DNA of 64,000 bases from SIG299 sp045531955 (GTDB taxonomy: Bacteria > Bacillota > Clostridia > Lachnospirales > Lachnospiraceae), in NCBI GenBank assembly GCA_045531955.1, contig JAZSFC010000006.1, positions 113,024-177,023 on the forward strand. The letters are read 5' to 3'. Below the pieces are notes generated by a model, which saw only the letters and a program-made list of their open reading frames with translations, ran no database searches and was not told the origin of the DNA. Positions within the stretch are counted from its first letter, which is position 1. The number at the start of each line of letters is the position of its first letter. The translations under genes were made by a program, and so were the position numbers. This document shows, piece by piece, positions 1 to 8,588 of the stretch.

Positions 1-337
1 CGGAAGAAGCCTCTTTGATATCTCCGGTTACTACTTCTATTTTTTCTTCCAATCCGTTCATTGCCACGCTGCGGCGTGCCATGTCCGCACTTTCTTTCTG
101 GATTTCCAAAGCAGTAAAATGCCTGCCTTCGGTTTTTGCAGACAAAAGAATCGGTATGATTCCGGTACCTGTACCCATATCCAGTACCCGTTCTCCCGGC
201 TTTACTTTGGCAAATCCGGATAACAGTACCGCATCCATGCCAAAGCAGAACTTTTCTTCATTCTGGATAATTTTCAGGTTATTCCTCTGCAAATCGTCGA
301 TACGCTCGCCGGGCAGAAGGTTTGCCTTTTCTTCCAT
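1..337 (-). CDS. tRNA1(Val) adenine-N6 methyltransferase-like protein, N-terminal part
   Basis: Only the first 112 codons are inside the window; the gene runs off the left edge. The translation begins MEEKANLLPGERIDDLQ and shows the S-adenosylmethionine motif I (VLDMGTGTGIIP, about residues 51-62) of a class I methyltransferase. It resembles the TrmN6/YabB family, which modifies A37 of a valine tRNA. The start lies 2 bases past the ricT stop, with GGAGAC just upstream, so it is the last visible gene of the holB-ricT operon. The order holB-ricT-yabB matches the Bacillus pattern (there yabA lies in between). The catalytic NPPY motif is outside the window, so the substrate assignment rests on family resemblance and position. 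Confidence 0.75.
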   Translation of the reverse strand, partial: MEEKANLLPGERIDDLQRNNLKIIQNEEKFCFGMDAVLLSGFAKVKPGERVLDMGTGTGIIPILLSAKTEGRHFTALEIQKESADMARRSVAMNGLEEKIEVVTGDIKEASS

Positions 338-339
338 GC

Positions 340-1251
340 TTAGTCTCCTAAATTGGATTTGCCTTCTCTCTTTTCCAGCATCTCCAATGCCTTTAATTCT
401 GCATCATCGGTAGTATTTCGCTCTTTTTTACGACGCGGCTTAAAGGAAAGCTCGGAGGTATGATAATCCTTTACTTCCTTTTCATCGTTTTCTTTGGTGA
501 TAACCACCTTCACCCGCTGCTTTAATACGCTGACACTCTGTACTTCACCCTTGAAACCGTCCTTTGTGGTAACAAAATCCCCTACGTTCGGAAGCTTGCT
601 GTTTAAGTCCTCATATGCTTCTTCCTCGTTCTTTAAGCAGCACATCAGTCTGCCGCACACGCCGGAAATCTTCGTTGGATTTAAGGACAGATTCTGTTCC
701 TTTGCCATTTTAATGGAAACCGGTACAAAGTCAGTTAAGTAGGAATGACAGCAGAGTGGTCTGCCGCATACACCGATACCGCCAAGGATTTTGGTCTCAT
801 CCCGGACACCAATCTGACGCAGTTCAATTCTTGTTTTGAACACTGCTGCCAGGTCCTTTACCAGCTCACGGAAATCAATACGTCCGTCTGCAGTAAAGTA
901 AAACAACACTTTGTTATTATCAAAGGTATATTCACAGTCAATAAGCTTCATTTCCAGCTCATGCTTTCTGATTTTTTCCAGACAAACCTTGAACGCTTCC
1001 TTTTCTTTTTCCTTATTGGCACGTTCGATTTCATCGTCCTCCGGTGTAGCCGGACGGATGACAGGCTTTAACGGCTGGATTACCTTATCTTCTTCCACTT
1101 CCTTTGGCGCCAGTACCACAAAACCGTATTCTACGCCTCTGGCAGTTTCTACAATAACATTGCTTCCCTGCTTGATATCAAAATCAAGCGGGTCAAAATA
1201 ATATACCTTTCCCGCTTTACGAAAGCGGACACCAATTACCTTTATCATCAT
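340..1251 (-). CDS. ricT: RicT/YaaT, PSP1-domain iron-sulfur regulator protein
   Basis: 303 residues, usual family length. PSP1 domain with the two diagnostic cysteine clusters CGRPLCC and CGRLMCC, which in the Bacillus Ric (Y) complex help hold a 4Fe-4S cluster. In Bacillus RicT, with RicA and RicF, works with RNase Y in mRNA maturation and affects sporulation and biofilm genes; that role is inferred here from homology. The N-terminus is MMIKVIGVRF; GGAGG lies 6 bases before the first of two adjacent ATGs. The gene sits directly after holB and before the trmN6-like gene. The C-terminus is lysine/arginine rich (KPRRKKERN). Confidence 0.92.
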   Translation of the reverse strand: MMIKVIGVRFRKAGKVYYFDPLDFDIKQGSNVIVETARGVEYGFVVLAPKEVEEDKVIQPLKPVIRPATPEDDEIERANKEKEKEAFKVCLEKIRKHELEMKLIDCEYTFDNNKVLFYFTADGRIDFRELVKDLAAVFKTRIELRQIGVRDETKILGGIGVCGRPLCCHSYLTDFVPVSIKMAKEQNLSLNPTKISGVCGRLMCCLKNEEEAYEDLNSKLPNVGDFVTTKDGFKGEVQSVSVLKQRVKVVITKENDEKEVKDYHTSELSFKPRRKKERNTTDDAELKALEMLEKREGKSNLGD

Positions 1252-1281
1252 CTATAACCTCCATATTACTCTTTTTCTGAT

Positions 1282-2262
1282 TTAGCCCTTCATGGTATAT
1301 AACAGCATTTCCAAGGAAACCTCCAGGTTTACATTGGCACTCATACGCTGCCTTGTTGTTTCAATGGCTTCTATACACTCATCAATACGGGCATAGCTCA
1401 TGTACCCTGCCTGATTGGTAAGCTCCCGTTCTTCCTCCCGGAATATCGGCCGGCCCGCACCATTGGTGGATTTCATTACCAGCACATCACGATACCACAA
1501 GTTCATAAGGGACAGGATATCCGGAAGCTCCGTCTTTCTGCCCGCCCATTCCTTTACCTTTTTATAAAGCTCCTCTGCCGGCATGGAATTTAACCGGCGA
1601 AGCACTTTGATAACCTCGTCTTTTAATTCTACAAACTCGCCGGACTGCGCATAAGCAATGGCCTTTCCCGGCACTCCGTCTGCAAAATCCGCCGCCACCT
1701 CTGCCATAAAGCTTGCAATGCCGTGATGCTCCGTTAAGAGCTTTGTGATTTGTCCTCTTGCCACCGGCCGCACATTCAGTAAAATGCACCGGGACAAAAT
1801 GGTTGGAAGCAGAAGCTTGGCATTGACCGTCAGTAAAATAATAACGGCGTATTCCGGCGGCTCTTCAATGGTTTTTAACATGGCATTCTGAGCCTGCTCC
1901 GTCATTTTTTCTGCTTCATCTATAATATAGACCTTGTAAGGTCTGCTATAGGGTTTGACCAAAATATCATTGTTTAACTGAAGGCGGATGTCATCCACGC
2001 TGATGCTTGCCTTCTCATGTGTTACCCGCCGGATATCCGGATGATTTCCGGATACTGCCTGTTTGCAGGACTGACAATGTCCGCAAGGCTCTATGCCGCC
2101 TTCTTCACACTGCAGGGTGGTGGCAAAGGTTTCTGCCAGCAGTTTCTTACCGGAACCTGCTTCCCCCTGGATAATGTACGCATGGGACACCTTGCCCATC
2201 CGTATGGCATTCTGCAAATGCCCTGTGATTTGTTCTTGTCCGATTATGTCCTGAAACTTCAT
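1282..2262 (-). CDS. holB: DNA polymerase III delta-prime subunit
   Basis: Clamp-loader AAA+ subunit. It shows a Walker A loop (GEAGSGKK), a zinc-binding cysteine group (CGHCQSC preceded by a further Cys), a Walker B-like segment (VYIIDEAEKM) and an SRC sensor motif (ILSRC). Two ATGs are possible; the upstream one (2268) touches GAGGA, so the second (MKFQDIIGQ), with GAGG 7 bases before it, is the better start. It is about 326 residues, slightly short but normal for clostridial delta-prime. It lies between yaaR and ricT in the conserved tmk/yaaR/holB/ricT operon. Confidence 0.93.
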   Translation of the reverse strand: MKFQDIIGQEQITGHLQNAIRMGKVSHAYIIQGEAGSGKKLLAETFATTLQCEEGGIEPCGHCQSCKQAVSGNHPDIRRVTHEKASISVDDIRLQLNNDILVKPYSRPYKVYIIDEAEKMTEQAQNAMLKTIEEPPEYAVIILLTVNAKLLLPTILSRCILLNVRPVARGQITKLLTEHHGIASFMAEVAADFADGVPGKAIAYAQSGEFVELKDEVIKVLRRLNSMPAEELYKKVKEWAGRKTELPDILSLMNLWYRDVLVMKSTNGAGRPIFREEERELTNQAGYMSYARIDECIEAIETTRQRMSANVNLEVSLEMLLYTMKG

Positions 2263-2328
2263 ATTCATTCCTCAAAGGTTAACTTGCTTGCTTTTCTTCC
2301 GGTTAGCCGGTTCCTTCCGTCTGCTGTA

Positions 2329-2784
2329 TCAGGTCAGGATATCCAGCAGCAATCCCCGGATTTCGTCAATCTTACTTAAAATAAATAAATGATCCTTTTC
2401 TTCCTTCAACAGCTCTGCTGCCAAAAGGTCCAGATTTTCATCTACCAGCTTAATCATACCGTAAACCCGGTGTCTGCCCCGGCGGTCCAAAAAGTTCTCA
2501 CGGCTGAATTTGTGGGAACGGGATACAATTTCATTCATAAACTCCTGAATCAGGGAGCGGTAGTACTTCATGTCCCGGACATCCATATGCTTGGCAATTT
2601 TTTTGCCCTCTTTTTCGATGTCCGTAAGAAGACCCGCCAGACGTTCTGCTAACGCCGTTTCTTCAATGGCAGAAAGCAGGGTAAACTGGAAGCTTCCGTC
2701 CGTCGCCTGTGGCGCCGGCGCTTTTGCCTCCACCTGGGTTACCTGTTGCATCTGATTGATTTTTACATCAAAATTATTATCCAT
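2329..2784 (-). CDS. yaaR: YaaR family protein (DUF327)
   Basis: 151-residue soluble helical protein of unknown biochemical role that is almost always found next to holB in Firmicutes. The core around FSRENFLDRRGRHRVYGMIKLVDENLD is typical of the family. The N-terminal 30 residues (MDNNFDVKINQMQQV, then an Ala/Pro-rich stretch) are low complexity and probably disordered. The start overlaps the end of the upstream kinase gene by 8 bases and has AGGGGGG before it, suggesting translational coupling. Confidence 0.85.
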   Translation of the reverse strand: MDNNFDVKINQMQQVTQVEAKAPAPQATDGSFQFTLLSAIEETALAERLAGLLTDIEKEGKKIAKHMDVRDMKYYRSLIQEFMNEIVSRSHKFSRENFLDRRGRHRVYGMIKLVDENLDLLAAELLKEEKDHLFILSKIDEIRGLLLDILT

Positions 2785-3427
2785 TCGATGCCCCCCTTTC
2801 CAAAAGGGATGTAATATCTGCCTCTATCTCCTTACAACATTGTTCTAAATCCTGATTAAAATACCGCCTGGTAATGCCAAGTCTTTGCAGTTTTTCTTCC
2901 GCAAAATCCTCTTCGTCTGCCAAAAATCTGCGGCACACTTCTTTATAGTTCGGATTCTTCTGCAAGGACTCGCGGTTGATGTAGCGGAGTAAACGGTCCT
3001 TCGGGTCGGCCTCGATGTATACCGGAATAACCTTTTCGTCCATTTCAGCCGGTTGTTCCTCTTCTTTTCTGTAATAATTACGGATGCTTTCGAAACCTGC
3101 CAAAGTATTTATCATTAAGTAACTGTTGTTTTCCAAATCAATCTGGCCGTCGTTTACCGTAAAATAGTACCATGGACCATGTACTGTATGAAAACAGCGT
3201 TCTTCAATTACCTTACCTTCCTCCCGAAGCTTTTGCAATTCTTCTTCCGTAGCAAAGAAATACTCTACCCCATTCGTCTCTCCGGGACGCATCGGGCGGG
3301 TCGTATAAATGACAACGGTTTTTGGTGCTGCGTTACCCGCACTTACCGTCAGGCTGTCCAAAACACGCTTATATACCGTATCTTTTCCTGATGAAGTTTT
3401 TCCCATGACAACAAAAATCTTGCCCAT
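2777..3427 (-). CDS. guanylate kinase-like nucleotide kinase
   Basis: 216 residues beginning MGKIFVVMGKTSSGKDTVYK, a P-loop at residues 9-16. The later segment TTRPMRPGETNGVEYFF (about 42-58) matches the GMP-binding signature of guanylate kinases (TTRxPRxGExxGxxYxF). It heads the yaaR-holB-ricT operon, the slot held by thymidylate kinase (tmk) in Bacillus. A second canonical gmk may exist elsewhere in the genome, so this copy could be specialised. The kinase fold is well supported; the exact substrate is inferred. Confidence 0.8.
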   Translation of the reverse strand: MGKIFVVMGKTSSGKDTVYKRVLDSLTVSAGNAAPKTVVIYTTRPMRPGETNGVEYFFATEEELQKLREEGKVIEERCFHTVHGPWYYFTVNDGQIDLENNSYLMINTLAGFESIRNYYRKEEEQPAEMDEKVIPVYIEADPKDRLLRYINRESLQKNPNYKEVCRRFLADEEDFAEEKLQRLGITRRYFNQDLEQCCKEIEADITSLLERGASNG

Positions 3428-3574
3428 GCTTCTTTCCTCCGGATGTACTTTTGCACATAATTATCCATAGTATAATATAGTATAACATATTTCTACGCCG
3501 CTGTCATGGAAAAATTTCAGATACCGAAAAAAAGTGCCACCCGAAAGATTACGAAAAATTTTTAAAGAATTTTC

Positions 3575-3613
3575 AAAAAAGTACTTGACAACTGATTGGA
3601 AATGTATTATAGT
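3575..3613 (+). promoter_or_regulatory. promoter of tRNA-Lys copy 1
   Basis: TTGACA (3585-3590), 17-base spacer, TATAGT (3608-3613). An A/T-rich upstream tract and the extended sequence AAAAAAGTACTTGACA recur at the second tRNA-Lys gene and at rRNA promoter P2, suggesting a strong stable-RNA promoter with an UP-like element. Confidence 0.85.
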
Positions 3614-3669
3614 ATGCCTTGCGCTTGAGAGACGGCTGACGAGTCACTCGAGAGCGTTCATATAGATTT

Positions 3670-3742
3670 GCATCTCTAGCTCAGTTGGTAGAGCACCTGA
3701 CTCTTAATCAGGGTGTCCAGGGTTCGAGCCCCTGGAGATGCA
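3670..3742 (+). tRNA. tRNA-Lys (anticodon CUU), copy 1
   Basis: 73 nt cloverleaf: 7-bp acceptor GCATCTC/GAGATGC, anticodon stem CCTGA/TCAGG around loop CTCTTAA, T-loop TTCGAGC, discriminator A. CCA is not encoded. The gene is identical in sequence to the copy at 23900-23972. Confidence 0.97.
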
Positions 3743-3750
3743 CTAAAAAA

Positions 3751-3783
3751 GGGTTCTCAGTAATGAGAGCCCTTCTCTTTTTT
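3751..3783. terminator. bidirectional terminator, tRNA-Lys / membrane protein gene
   Basis: 8-bp stem GGGTTCTC/GAGAGCCC (one wobble) with a 6-base loop. On the plus strand it is followed by a T-rich run; on the minus strand it is followed by TTTTTT, so it also ends the convergent gene at 3801. Confidence 0.88.
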
Positions 3784-3800
3784 CACTTAATGCACATTTT

Positions 3801-4355
3801 CTACTGGTCTAACTGCTGTTTCTTTTTTGCAATGGAAATGGTACGTTCCCTATCACCCGGTGCCTGACATTTAATTTCCACCACGTCGTCATTTTCCATC
3901 ACATTACTGACCTTATACCATTTTGCTGCTTCATCCAAGTAATAGGCTTTTTCTCCGGAGTGATCGGTCCAAAGGGTGCGGCTTCCTCCGCTAAGCCAAA
4001 GAGGAGAGAGTACCAGCGCAAAAATAGAAATGTATCCCGCTTTATAAATCATCGTCGCTACTGCCAAATATACCAAAGTACCTATATAATATGCCATAAT
4101 AACAAGCAGCTGCCGCCAAAACTTCACATCGAAGGTACGACATTTCAACGTATGATATTTACTTCTGAAATACAGCTGAACCAACAGGTTTGTCTCACCA
4201 TAAGCCAACAATGCCACAGCAACGGCTCCCAAAAAAGGATCCAGATAAGATGCTGTATTCGGAATTTTAACCTTTCCGTAGCCGCACAACAAAAAGAATA
4301 TAATATTAAAGGCTGCTGCCGCAAAAAACAGAATCGGTTTTGTTGATTTTTTCAT
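3801..4355 (-). CDS. small multi-pass membrane protein, function unknown
   Basis: 184 residues from the ATG at 4355 (MKKSTKPILFF), chosen because AAGGAGC lies 5 bases before it; the longer reading from 4376 lacks a ribosome-binding site. Four hydrophobic segments are visible (about residues 6-24, 37-55, 82-100 and 104-122), followed by a soluble charged C-terminal half (WYKVSNVMENDDVVEIKC...). I do not recognise the family. Downstream of the C39-like gene but separated from it by a plus-strand small ORF and a terminator, so it is probably monocistronic. Confidence 0.7.
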   Translation of the reverse strand: MKKSTKPILFFAAAAFNIIFFLLCGYGKVKIPNTASYLDPFLGAVAVALLAYGETNLLVQLYFRSKYHTLKCRTFDVKFWRQLLVIMAYYIGTLVYLAVATMIYKAGYISIFALVLSPLWLSGGSRTLWTDHSGEKAYYLDEAAKWYKVSNVMENDDVVEIKCQAPGDRERTISIAKKKQQLDQ

Positions 4356-4527
4356 AAGAAGCTCCTTTCTGAACATTCAAACATCCTGCATTCATTTTAT
4401 CAGAAACTTCCAAGATATACTACCCGCATATTGCCACGTTCTTATAAAAAACTGCCAACATAAATCCGGCGACTTCTGAAACACTAATCATAGAAACTTT
4501 TTTTAAAAATCCTTTGGAGGTTAGCAT

Positions 4528-4695
4528 ATGGAAAACCACTCTCATTTATACGAACCGGTCATAAATTTCAGGAAAAACAGACCGCAGATGCAGGTAAAAC
4601 ACACAGAACATGAAGAATTGTACGAAAAGGCTTTTTTTCCCGAAGAGGAAACCACTCATAGTGAATATGCTCTGAATACTACTACCTGGGATTAA
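4528..4695 (+). CDS. 55-residue orphan protein
   Basis: Reads MENHSHLYEPVINFRKNR... and ends ...EYALNTTTWD. It has a strong ribosome-binding site (GGAGG, 7 bases before ATG) and its own rho-independent terminator directly after the stop, on the opposite strand to its neighbours. The protein is hydrophilic, with histidines and glutamates, no membrane segment, no signal and no cysteine. I do not recognise it. The organised translation and termination signals are the reason to call it real. Confidence 0.6.
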   Translation: MENHSHLYEPVINFRKNRPQMQVKHTEHEELYEKAFFPEEETTHSEYALNTTTWD

Positions 4696-4709
4696 GAATA
4701 ACACCGGAA

Positions 4710-4757
4710 AGGACCTCCTATTAAGCATATCAGCCCGCAGGAGGTCCTCTTTCTATT
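4710..4757. terminator. terminator after the 55-residue ORF and the C39-like gene
   Basis: Perfect 10-bp stem AGGACCTCCT/AGGAGGTCCT (4710-4719 and 4739-4748) followed by CTTTCTATTTTT on the plus strand. It sits between convergent genes and may serve both. Confidence 0.8.
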
Positions 4758-4762
4758 TTTCT

Positions 4763-5620
4763 CTATTCCGGCTTTCGGCAAGCCCACAGGTTTTTAATTT
4801 GTCCGCTAATCTCTTCATAACTCCACAACCTCTCCGAATTTTCTTTACTGTTTGGATCATTTACTACAAATTTACCGTCTTCCAGTCCCTGAAGCACAAT
4901 AAAATGCCCCGCCGTGGTAAAATCCCCTTGGCCCATAATGCAGATAATCGGATTTCCCTGCTCCAGATTTTTCTTCATGCGGTTTTCATCCAGGGGAAGC
5001 TCTGTCACATCTAAGCCAAGAAGTTCTCCACCCTCGGAAATCAATGCCCATTTGCTGCCGCTGCCTTTGGCATAATAATTGTTATCTTCGGCAAAATCCG
5101 CCACATAGCGGGGTGTATAAGTGGCATCCTGTAGCAGATACACCAGCACCATGGAAAGACAGGTAGGACCACAGCCGGTCAGCCCCATAACGTTGCTGCC
5201 GTAGATTGTGTAGCCCCACCGTTCATCCCACTGAAGGAAGAGAGGTACGGAATCTGTATCTTCATACTCGGATAAATCTATTTCAAAACTTTGGTCTTTT
5301 TTTATCGGATAATTTAAAACAAACTCTTCTGCATCCGGGTTGTTTTCCAACAATTCGATTAACTCCTCCGGCCAGGCGGTACGCAGTAATCCGTTTTCTT
5401 CGGCGAACTCCTTTATTTTATCTGCTTTTTTAATTACTTTAAGAGTCTCGTCTTCCAGATTGTTCTCTGTTGTTATCAAAACATCCCCTTGTTCTGCACT
5501 GTCTTTCCAAGACATCCAAATTCTATCCCCTACCTTGATGACAAAAAATATTGTCGTAATTAACACCAATATAATCAGTACTGCGATGATTCCGTTTTCA
5601 GCTCCGGCTCTTTTTCTCAT
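4763..5620 (-). CDS. membrane-anchored C39-like cysteine peptidase domain protein
   Basis: About 285 residues. An N-terminal signal anchor (IIAVLIILVLITTIFFVI) is followed by a soluble extracellular part with the papain-like C39_2 pattern: QWDERWG, then GCGPTCLSM containing the presumed catalytic Cys, later GHFIVLQG with the His, and NDPNS with the Asp/Asn. Such proteins act on peptides or the cell wall; the target is unknown. The ATG at 5620 (MRKRAGAENG) has GGGGG 8 bases upstream and is preferred to 5635. It lies downstream of the VanRS-like pair and could be under its control. Confidence 0.8.
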   Translation of the reverse strand: MRKRAGAENGIIAVLIILVLITTIFFVIKVGDRIWMSWKDSAEQGDVLITTENNLEDETLKVIKKADKIKEFAEENGLLRTAWPEELIELLENNPDAEEFVLNYPIKKDQSFEIDLSEYEDTDSVPLFLQWDERWGYTIYGSNVMGLTGCGPTCLSMVLVYLLQDATYTPRYVADFAEDNNYYAKGSGSKWALISEGGELLGLDVTELPLDENRMKKNLEQGNPIICIMGQGDFTTAGHFIVLQGLEDGKFVVNDPNSKENSERLWSYEEISGQIKNLWACRKPE

Positions 5621-5762
5621 AAGAAATACCCCCATCTTTTGTTTTAATGAGGGTATTGTAACTTCTTTTTTCTTCTTTTGTTTTAAGCCTGTCTGTCGTT
5701 TTTCTTACGATTTTCTTAAAGTTTGAAAGTTATCCACATAACATACGGTTTTCACAGTTTTT

Positions 5763-6824
5763 TTACACCGGAAGAACAATCCGAAACTCCGTCACCCCAT
5801 CGTTGCACACTGCCTCAATGCTTCCGTCGTGCAGCTCCACAATCTGTTTGGCAATAGCAAGTCCAAGACCCGCGCCGCCGGTGGAAGACTGACGGGAAGA
5901 ATCCAGGCGGTAAAACTTATCGAAAATATGAGCAAGTTTTTCCTGCGGAATCTGATCGCCCTTATTTTTGATATTCACCAAAATGCAACCGTTGCCTTTT
6001 CTTGCGGAGCACACAATCTCTGTACCCGCATGACTGTAATTTACCGCATTCCGAAACAGGTTATCAAACACTCTCGCCATTTTATCCGCATCGGCGGATA
6101 GTATCAGTTCCGGCTCAATTTCCTGACGCACCGTAATGTTTTTTTCCTCCATCATCGGGAAAAATTCATTGATAATCTGCACCAGAAGTATGGTCAGATT
6201 TACCGGAGTTTTGTATGCCGGCAGAGTCTGATAATTCATCCTCGTAATATCAAAAAATTCGTTAATCAGCTGTTCCAGGCGGTACGCTTTGTCTAAAGCA
6301 ATACCGATGTATTTTGCCCGCTGTTCTGCCAGCAGTTCCGGCGTTTCCTCCAGTAATGTTAAATATCCCACCACAGAGGTAAGCGGCGTTTTTAAGTCGT
6401 GGGCTAAATACACCACCAAATCATTTTTCTGCTGTTCCGCCTGAATTCTTGCCTGCTCGTTTTCCTTCAAACTATATTTAAAGTCCTTAAGTTTTTGGCT
6501 GAATTCCAGCAATTCCTGCGGACAATTTTCTCCGAAGATTTCCGGCTCCTCCTCGCTGATAGAGGCACTTGCCAAACTTAATAAGCGGTTCAGTTTAAAT
6601 ACATACACCACAGACACCGCGATGATGCCAATGCAGTACACAAAAAACACCGTCAGTTCCCGGTTCTGGTTCAGTAAATAAAACATCTTTTTCGATAAAT
6701 TGGCGGCCAAAAAATCCAAAACCACACCGTTAAACACCTTGTCCATCACAAAAACCGAAGCAACGCATATGGCGGTATAAACCACTACCCAAATTAAATA
6801 CTTTTTCAAAATATTATTTTTCAA
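5763..6824 (-). CDS. VanS-like sensor histidine kinase
   Basis: 353 residues. Two membrane helices (about 10-28 and 58-76) enclose a short outer loop. The phosphorylated His is in AHDLKTPL (H142), followed by the N box (LFRNAVNYS) and G boxes (GAGLGLAIAKQI) of the ATPase domain. Overlaps the response regulator by 11 bases, so the two are translationally coupled. The closest recognised type is VanS/PhoR-like; no vanH, vanA/B or vanX genes are nearby, so a role in glycopeptide resistance is not supported. The signal is probably envelope-related. Confidence 0.9.
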   Translation of the reverse strand: MKNNILKKYLIWVVVYTAICVASVFVMDKVFNGVVLDFLAANLSKKMFYLLNQNRELTVFFVYCIGIIAVSVVYVFKLNRLLSLASASISEEEPEIFGENCPQELLEFSQKLKDFKYSLKENEQARIQAEQQKNDLVVYLAHDLKTPLTSVVGYLTLLEETPELLAEQRAKYIGIALDKAYRLEQLINEFFDITRMNYQTLPAYKTPVNLTILLVQIINEFFPMMEEKNITVRQEIEPELILSADADKMARVFDNLFRNAVNYSHAGTEIVCSARKGNGCILVNIKNKGDQIPQEKLAHIFDKFYRLDSSRQSSTGGAGLGLAIAKQIVELHDGSIEAVCNDGVTEFRIVLPV

Positions 6825-7503
6825 CCTTGTATCCCACTCCCCATACCGTTTTAATTATCTTTGGATTTCTGGCCGGCTCCTTCAGTTTCTCCCGGATACG
6901 CCGGATATGTACCATTACCGTGTTGTTGCTGTCAAGATATGCTTCTTTCCAAACAGTTTCAAATATTTTCTCTGAAGATACCACGCTTCCTGCATTTTCA
7001 CAAAGAAGCCAAAGTATATCGAATTCGGTCGGAGTCAAAATTACCGGTTCTTCAAACAAGGTTACGGTGTGCTCCTGCTTATTGATAGAAAGACCGTGTC
7101 CTTCAAATATCTCAGTACTTGCCTGTCCCATCACGGAATACCGCTGATAGCGGCGCAGCTGGGCTTTTACCCTGGCCAACAGTTCCAATGGATTAAACGG
7201 TTTTGTCACGTAATCATCGGCGCCGATGGTAAGTCCGGTAATCTTGTCCACATCTTCTACTCTTGCTGTTAACATAATAATCGGGTAGGTATATTTTTCC
7301 CTGATTTTTGCACACAAAGAAAACCCGTCGATACCCGGCATCATTACATCCAGAATTGCCAGGTCAATGCTCTTATTCTTTTCTATTTCCATTGCCGCCA
7401 AGCGGGAATCATAAAACTTTAAAACCTCGTAGCCCTCGTTTTTTAAAATAACTTCCACCAGGTCTGCAATTTCCTTTTCATCATCCACAATTAGTATACT
7501 CAT
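6814..7503 (-). CDS. OmpR/VanR-type response regulator
   Basis: 229 residues. Receiver domain with acidic pocket D7-D8 and phosphorylated D52 (ILDVMMPG), Thr/Lys switch residues (MLTAR, TKPF), then a winged-helix DNA-binding domain ending VWGVGYKVEK. It is the first gene of the pair with the kinase at 5763. Autoregulation is usual for this type; I could not see a clear repeat operator upstream. Confidence 0.93.
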   Translation of the reverse strand: MSILIVDDEKEIADLVEVILKNEGYEVLKFYDSRLAAMEIEKNKSIDLAILDVMMPGIDGFSLCAKIREKYTYPIIMLTARVEDVDKITGLTIGADDYVTKPFNPLELLARVKAQLRRYQRYSVMGQASTEIFEGHGLSINKQEHTVTLFEEPVILTPTEFDILWLLCENAGSVVSSEKIFETVWKEAYLDSNNTVMVHIRRIREKLKEPARNPKIIKTVWGVGYKVEK

Positions 7504-7655
7504 AACTTAAGTCCCCGCAATTTTTTCTATACCTTCTTAATGATAGTTCTCCCGGCACCATTATACCACAGATTGCGGCAAAATATCTTAAGAAATTCTG
7601 ACAAAGTACCAAGCCTCTCCCTACCCGACTTACTTCCCGTACCTTAGAATAAAAT

Positions 7656-7697
7656 AACCCTGGAAATGCATCACCATAAAAAAGCATTTCCAGGGTT
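7656..7697. terminator. terminator of the polysaccharide-use operon
   Basis: Perfect 14-bp stem AACCCTGGAAATGC/GCATTTCCAGGGTT with a 14-base loop. On the minus strand it is followed by ATTTTATT, so it ends transcription coming from malG. Confidence 0.85.
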
Positions 7698-7712
7698 CTT
7701 TTCGTTCACTTT

Positions 7713-8588
7713 TTAGCCCTTAACAGCACCGCCGGTTACACCTTCTACATAGTACTTCTGTAAGCACATGAAGAGAACGGTAATCGGAACTGCTACCAAA
7801 ACACCGCCGGCACAGAATTCTGTGTAGTGAGCGGCAATCATCTGTGGTGTGGAAATTAAACTCTGTAAACCTACTGCTACGTTCATACCGGTACTGGTAT
7901 TATGCGCAATATACTTTGCAAACATGAAGTCACCCCATGGGGACATGAATGCAGTTAACATTGTGTAAATAACGATTGGCTTGGTCAGAGGCAGGATAAT
8001 CTTAAACATAACCTGTGCTCTGTTGGCACCATCTACTCTTGCTGCCTCGTCCAAAGACTTGGAAATTGTATCAAAGAAGCCCTTTGCTACGTGGAAGCCC
8101 ATACCGGAGCTTGCAGTGTATACCAGAATCAAACCAGGTACGGCACCAGGACCTGTCATACCCAAATCACTTAAAATGTTGTAAAGCACGATTAAGGTAA
8201 TGAAGCCAGGGAACATACCAAGTACCAAGCTGACATTCATAAGAAGTTTTCTTCCGTTAAAACGCATTCTGGACAGTGTATAGCTGACACAAAATACAGT
8301 AAACGTCTGAATCAAAGAAACTGCAATGGCAATAATCAGGGTGTTAGTATACCACTTTACGAAGTTGGTATTCTTAATCAGATTGACATAGTTGCCAAGA
8401 CCCCATTCTTTTGGAATTACGTAACCGACCTGCATCGTTGTTTCCATACGGAAGGACTCCAGTAAAATGCAGACAAACGGAATCAGCCATACGACACACA
8501 TGGTAATAATTATAATATAAGTAATGGTATTACCTAAAGTTGTTTTTGCTTTTAAGCCCATTTTATGTTTGGAAGTTTTCTCACTCAT
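7713..8588 (-). CDS. ABC sugar transporter permease, MalG type
   Basis: 291 residues with about six membrane helices and the EAA loop (SLDEAARVDGANRAQVMFKIILP) that docks the ATPase. The C-terminus is GVTGGAVKG, as in MalG/GanQ proteins. Its ATG overlaps the stop of the MalF-type gene by 1 base (TAATG). It forms the importer with the genes at 8588 and 10275. No ATPase gene is in the cluster, so a shared MsmX/MalK-like ATPase elsewhere is expected. Confidence 0.93.
   Translation of the reverse strand: MSEKTSKHKMGLKAKTTLGNTITYIIIITMCVVWLIPFVCILLESFRMETTMQVGYVIPKEWGLGNYVNLIKNTNFVKWYTNTLIIAIAVSLIQTFTVFCVSYTLSRMRFNGRKLLMNVSLVLGMFPGFITLIVLYNILSDLGMTGPGAVPGLILVYTASSGMGFHVAKGFFDTISKSLDEAARVDGANRAQVMFKIILPLTKPIVIYTMLTAFMSPWGDFMFAKYIAHNTSTGMNVAVGLQSLISTPQMIAAHYTEFCAGGVLVAVPITVLFMCLQKYYVEGVTGGAVKG

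Noticed and set aside
5730..5738. Perfect DnaA box TTATCCACA far from the origin
   Set aside because: It is a single 9-bp match with no second box nearby; such matches are expected by chance in 64 kb.
5763..7503. Vancomycin-resistance operon
   Set aside because: Only VanR/VanS-like regulators are present; no ligase, dehydrogenase or dipeptidase genes are nearby.
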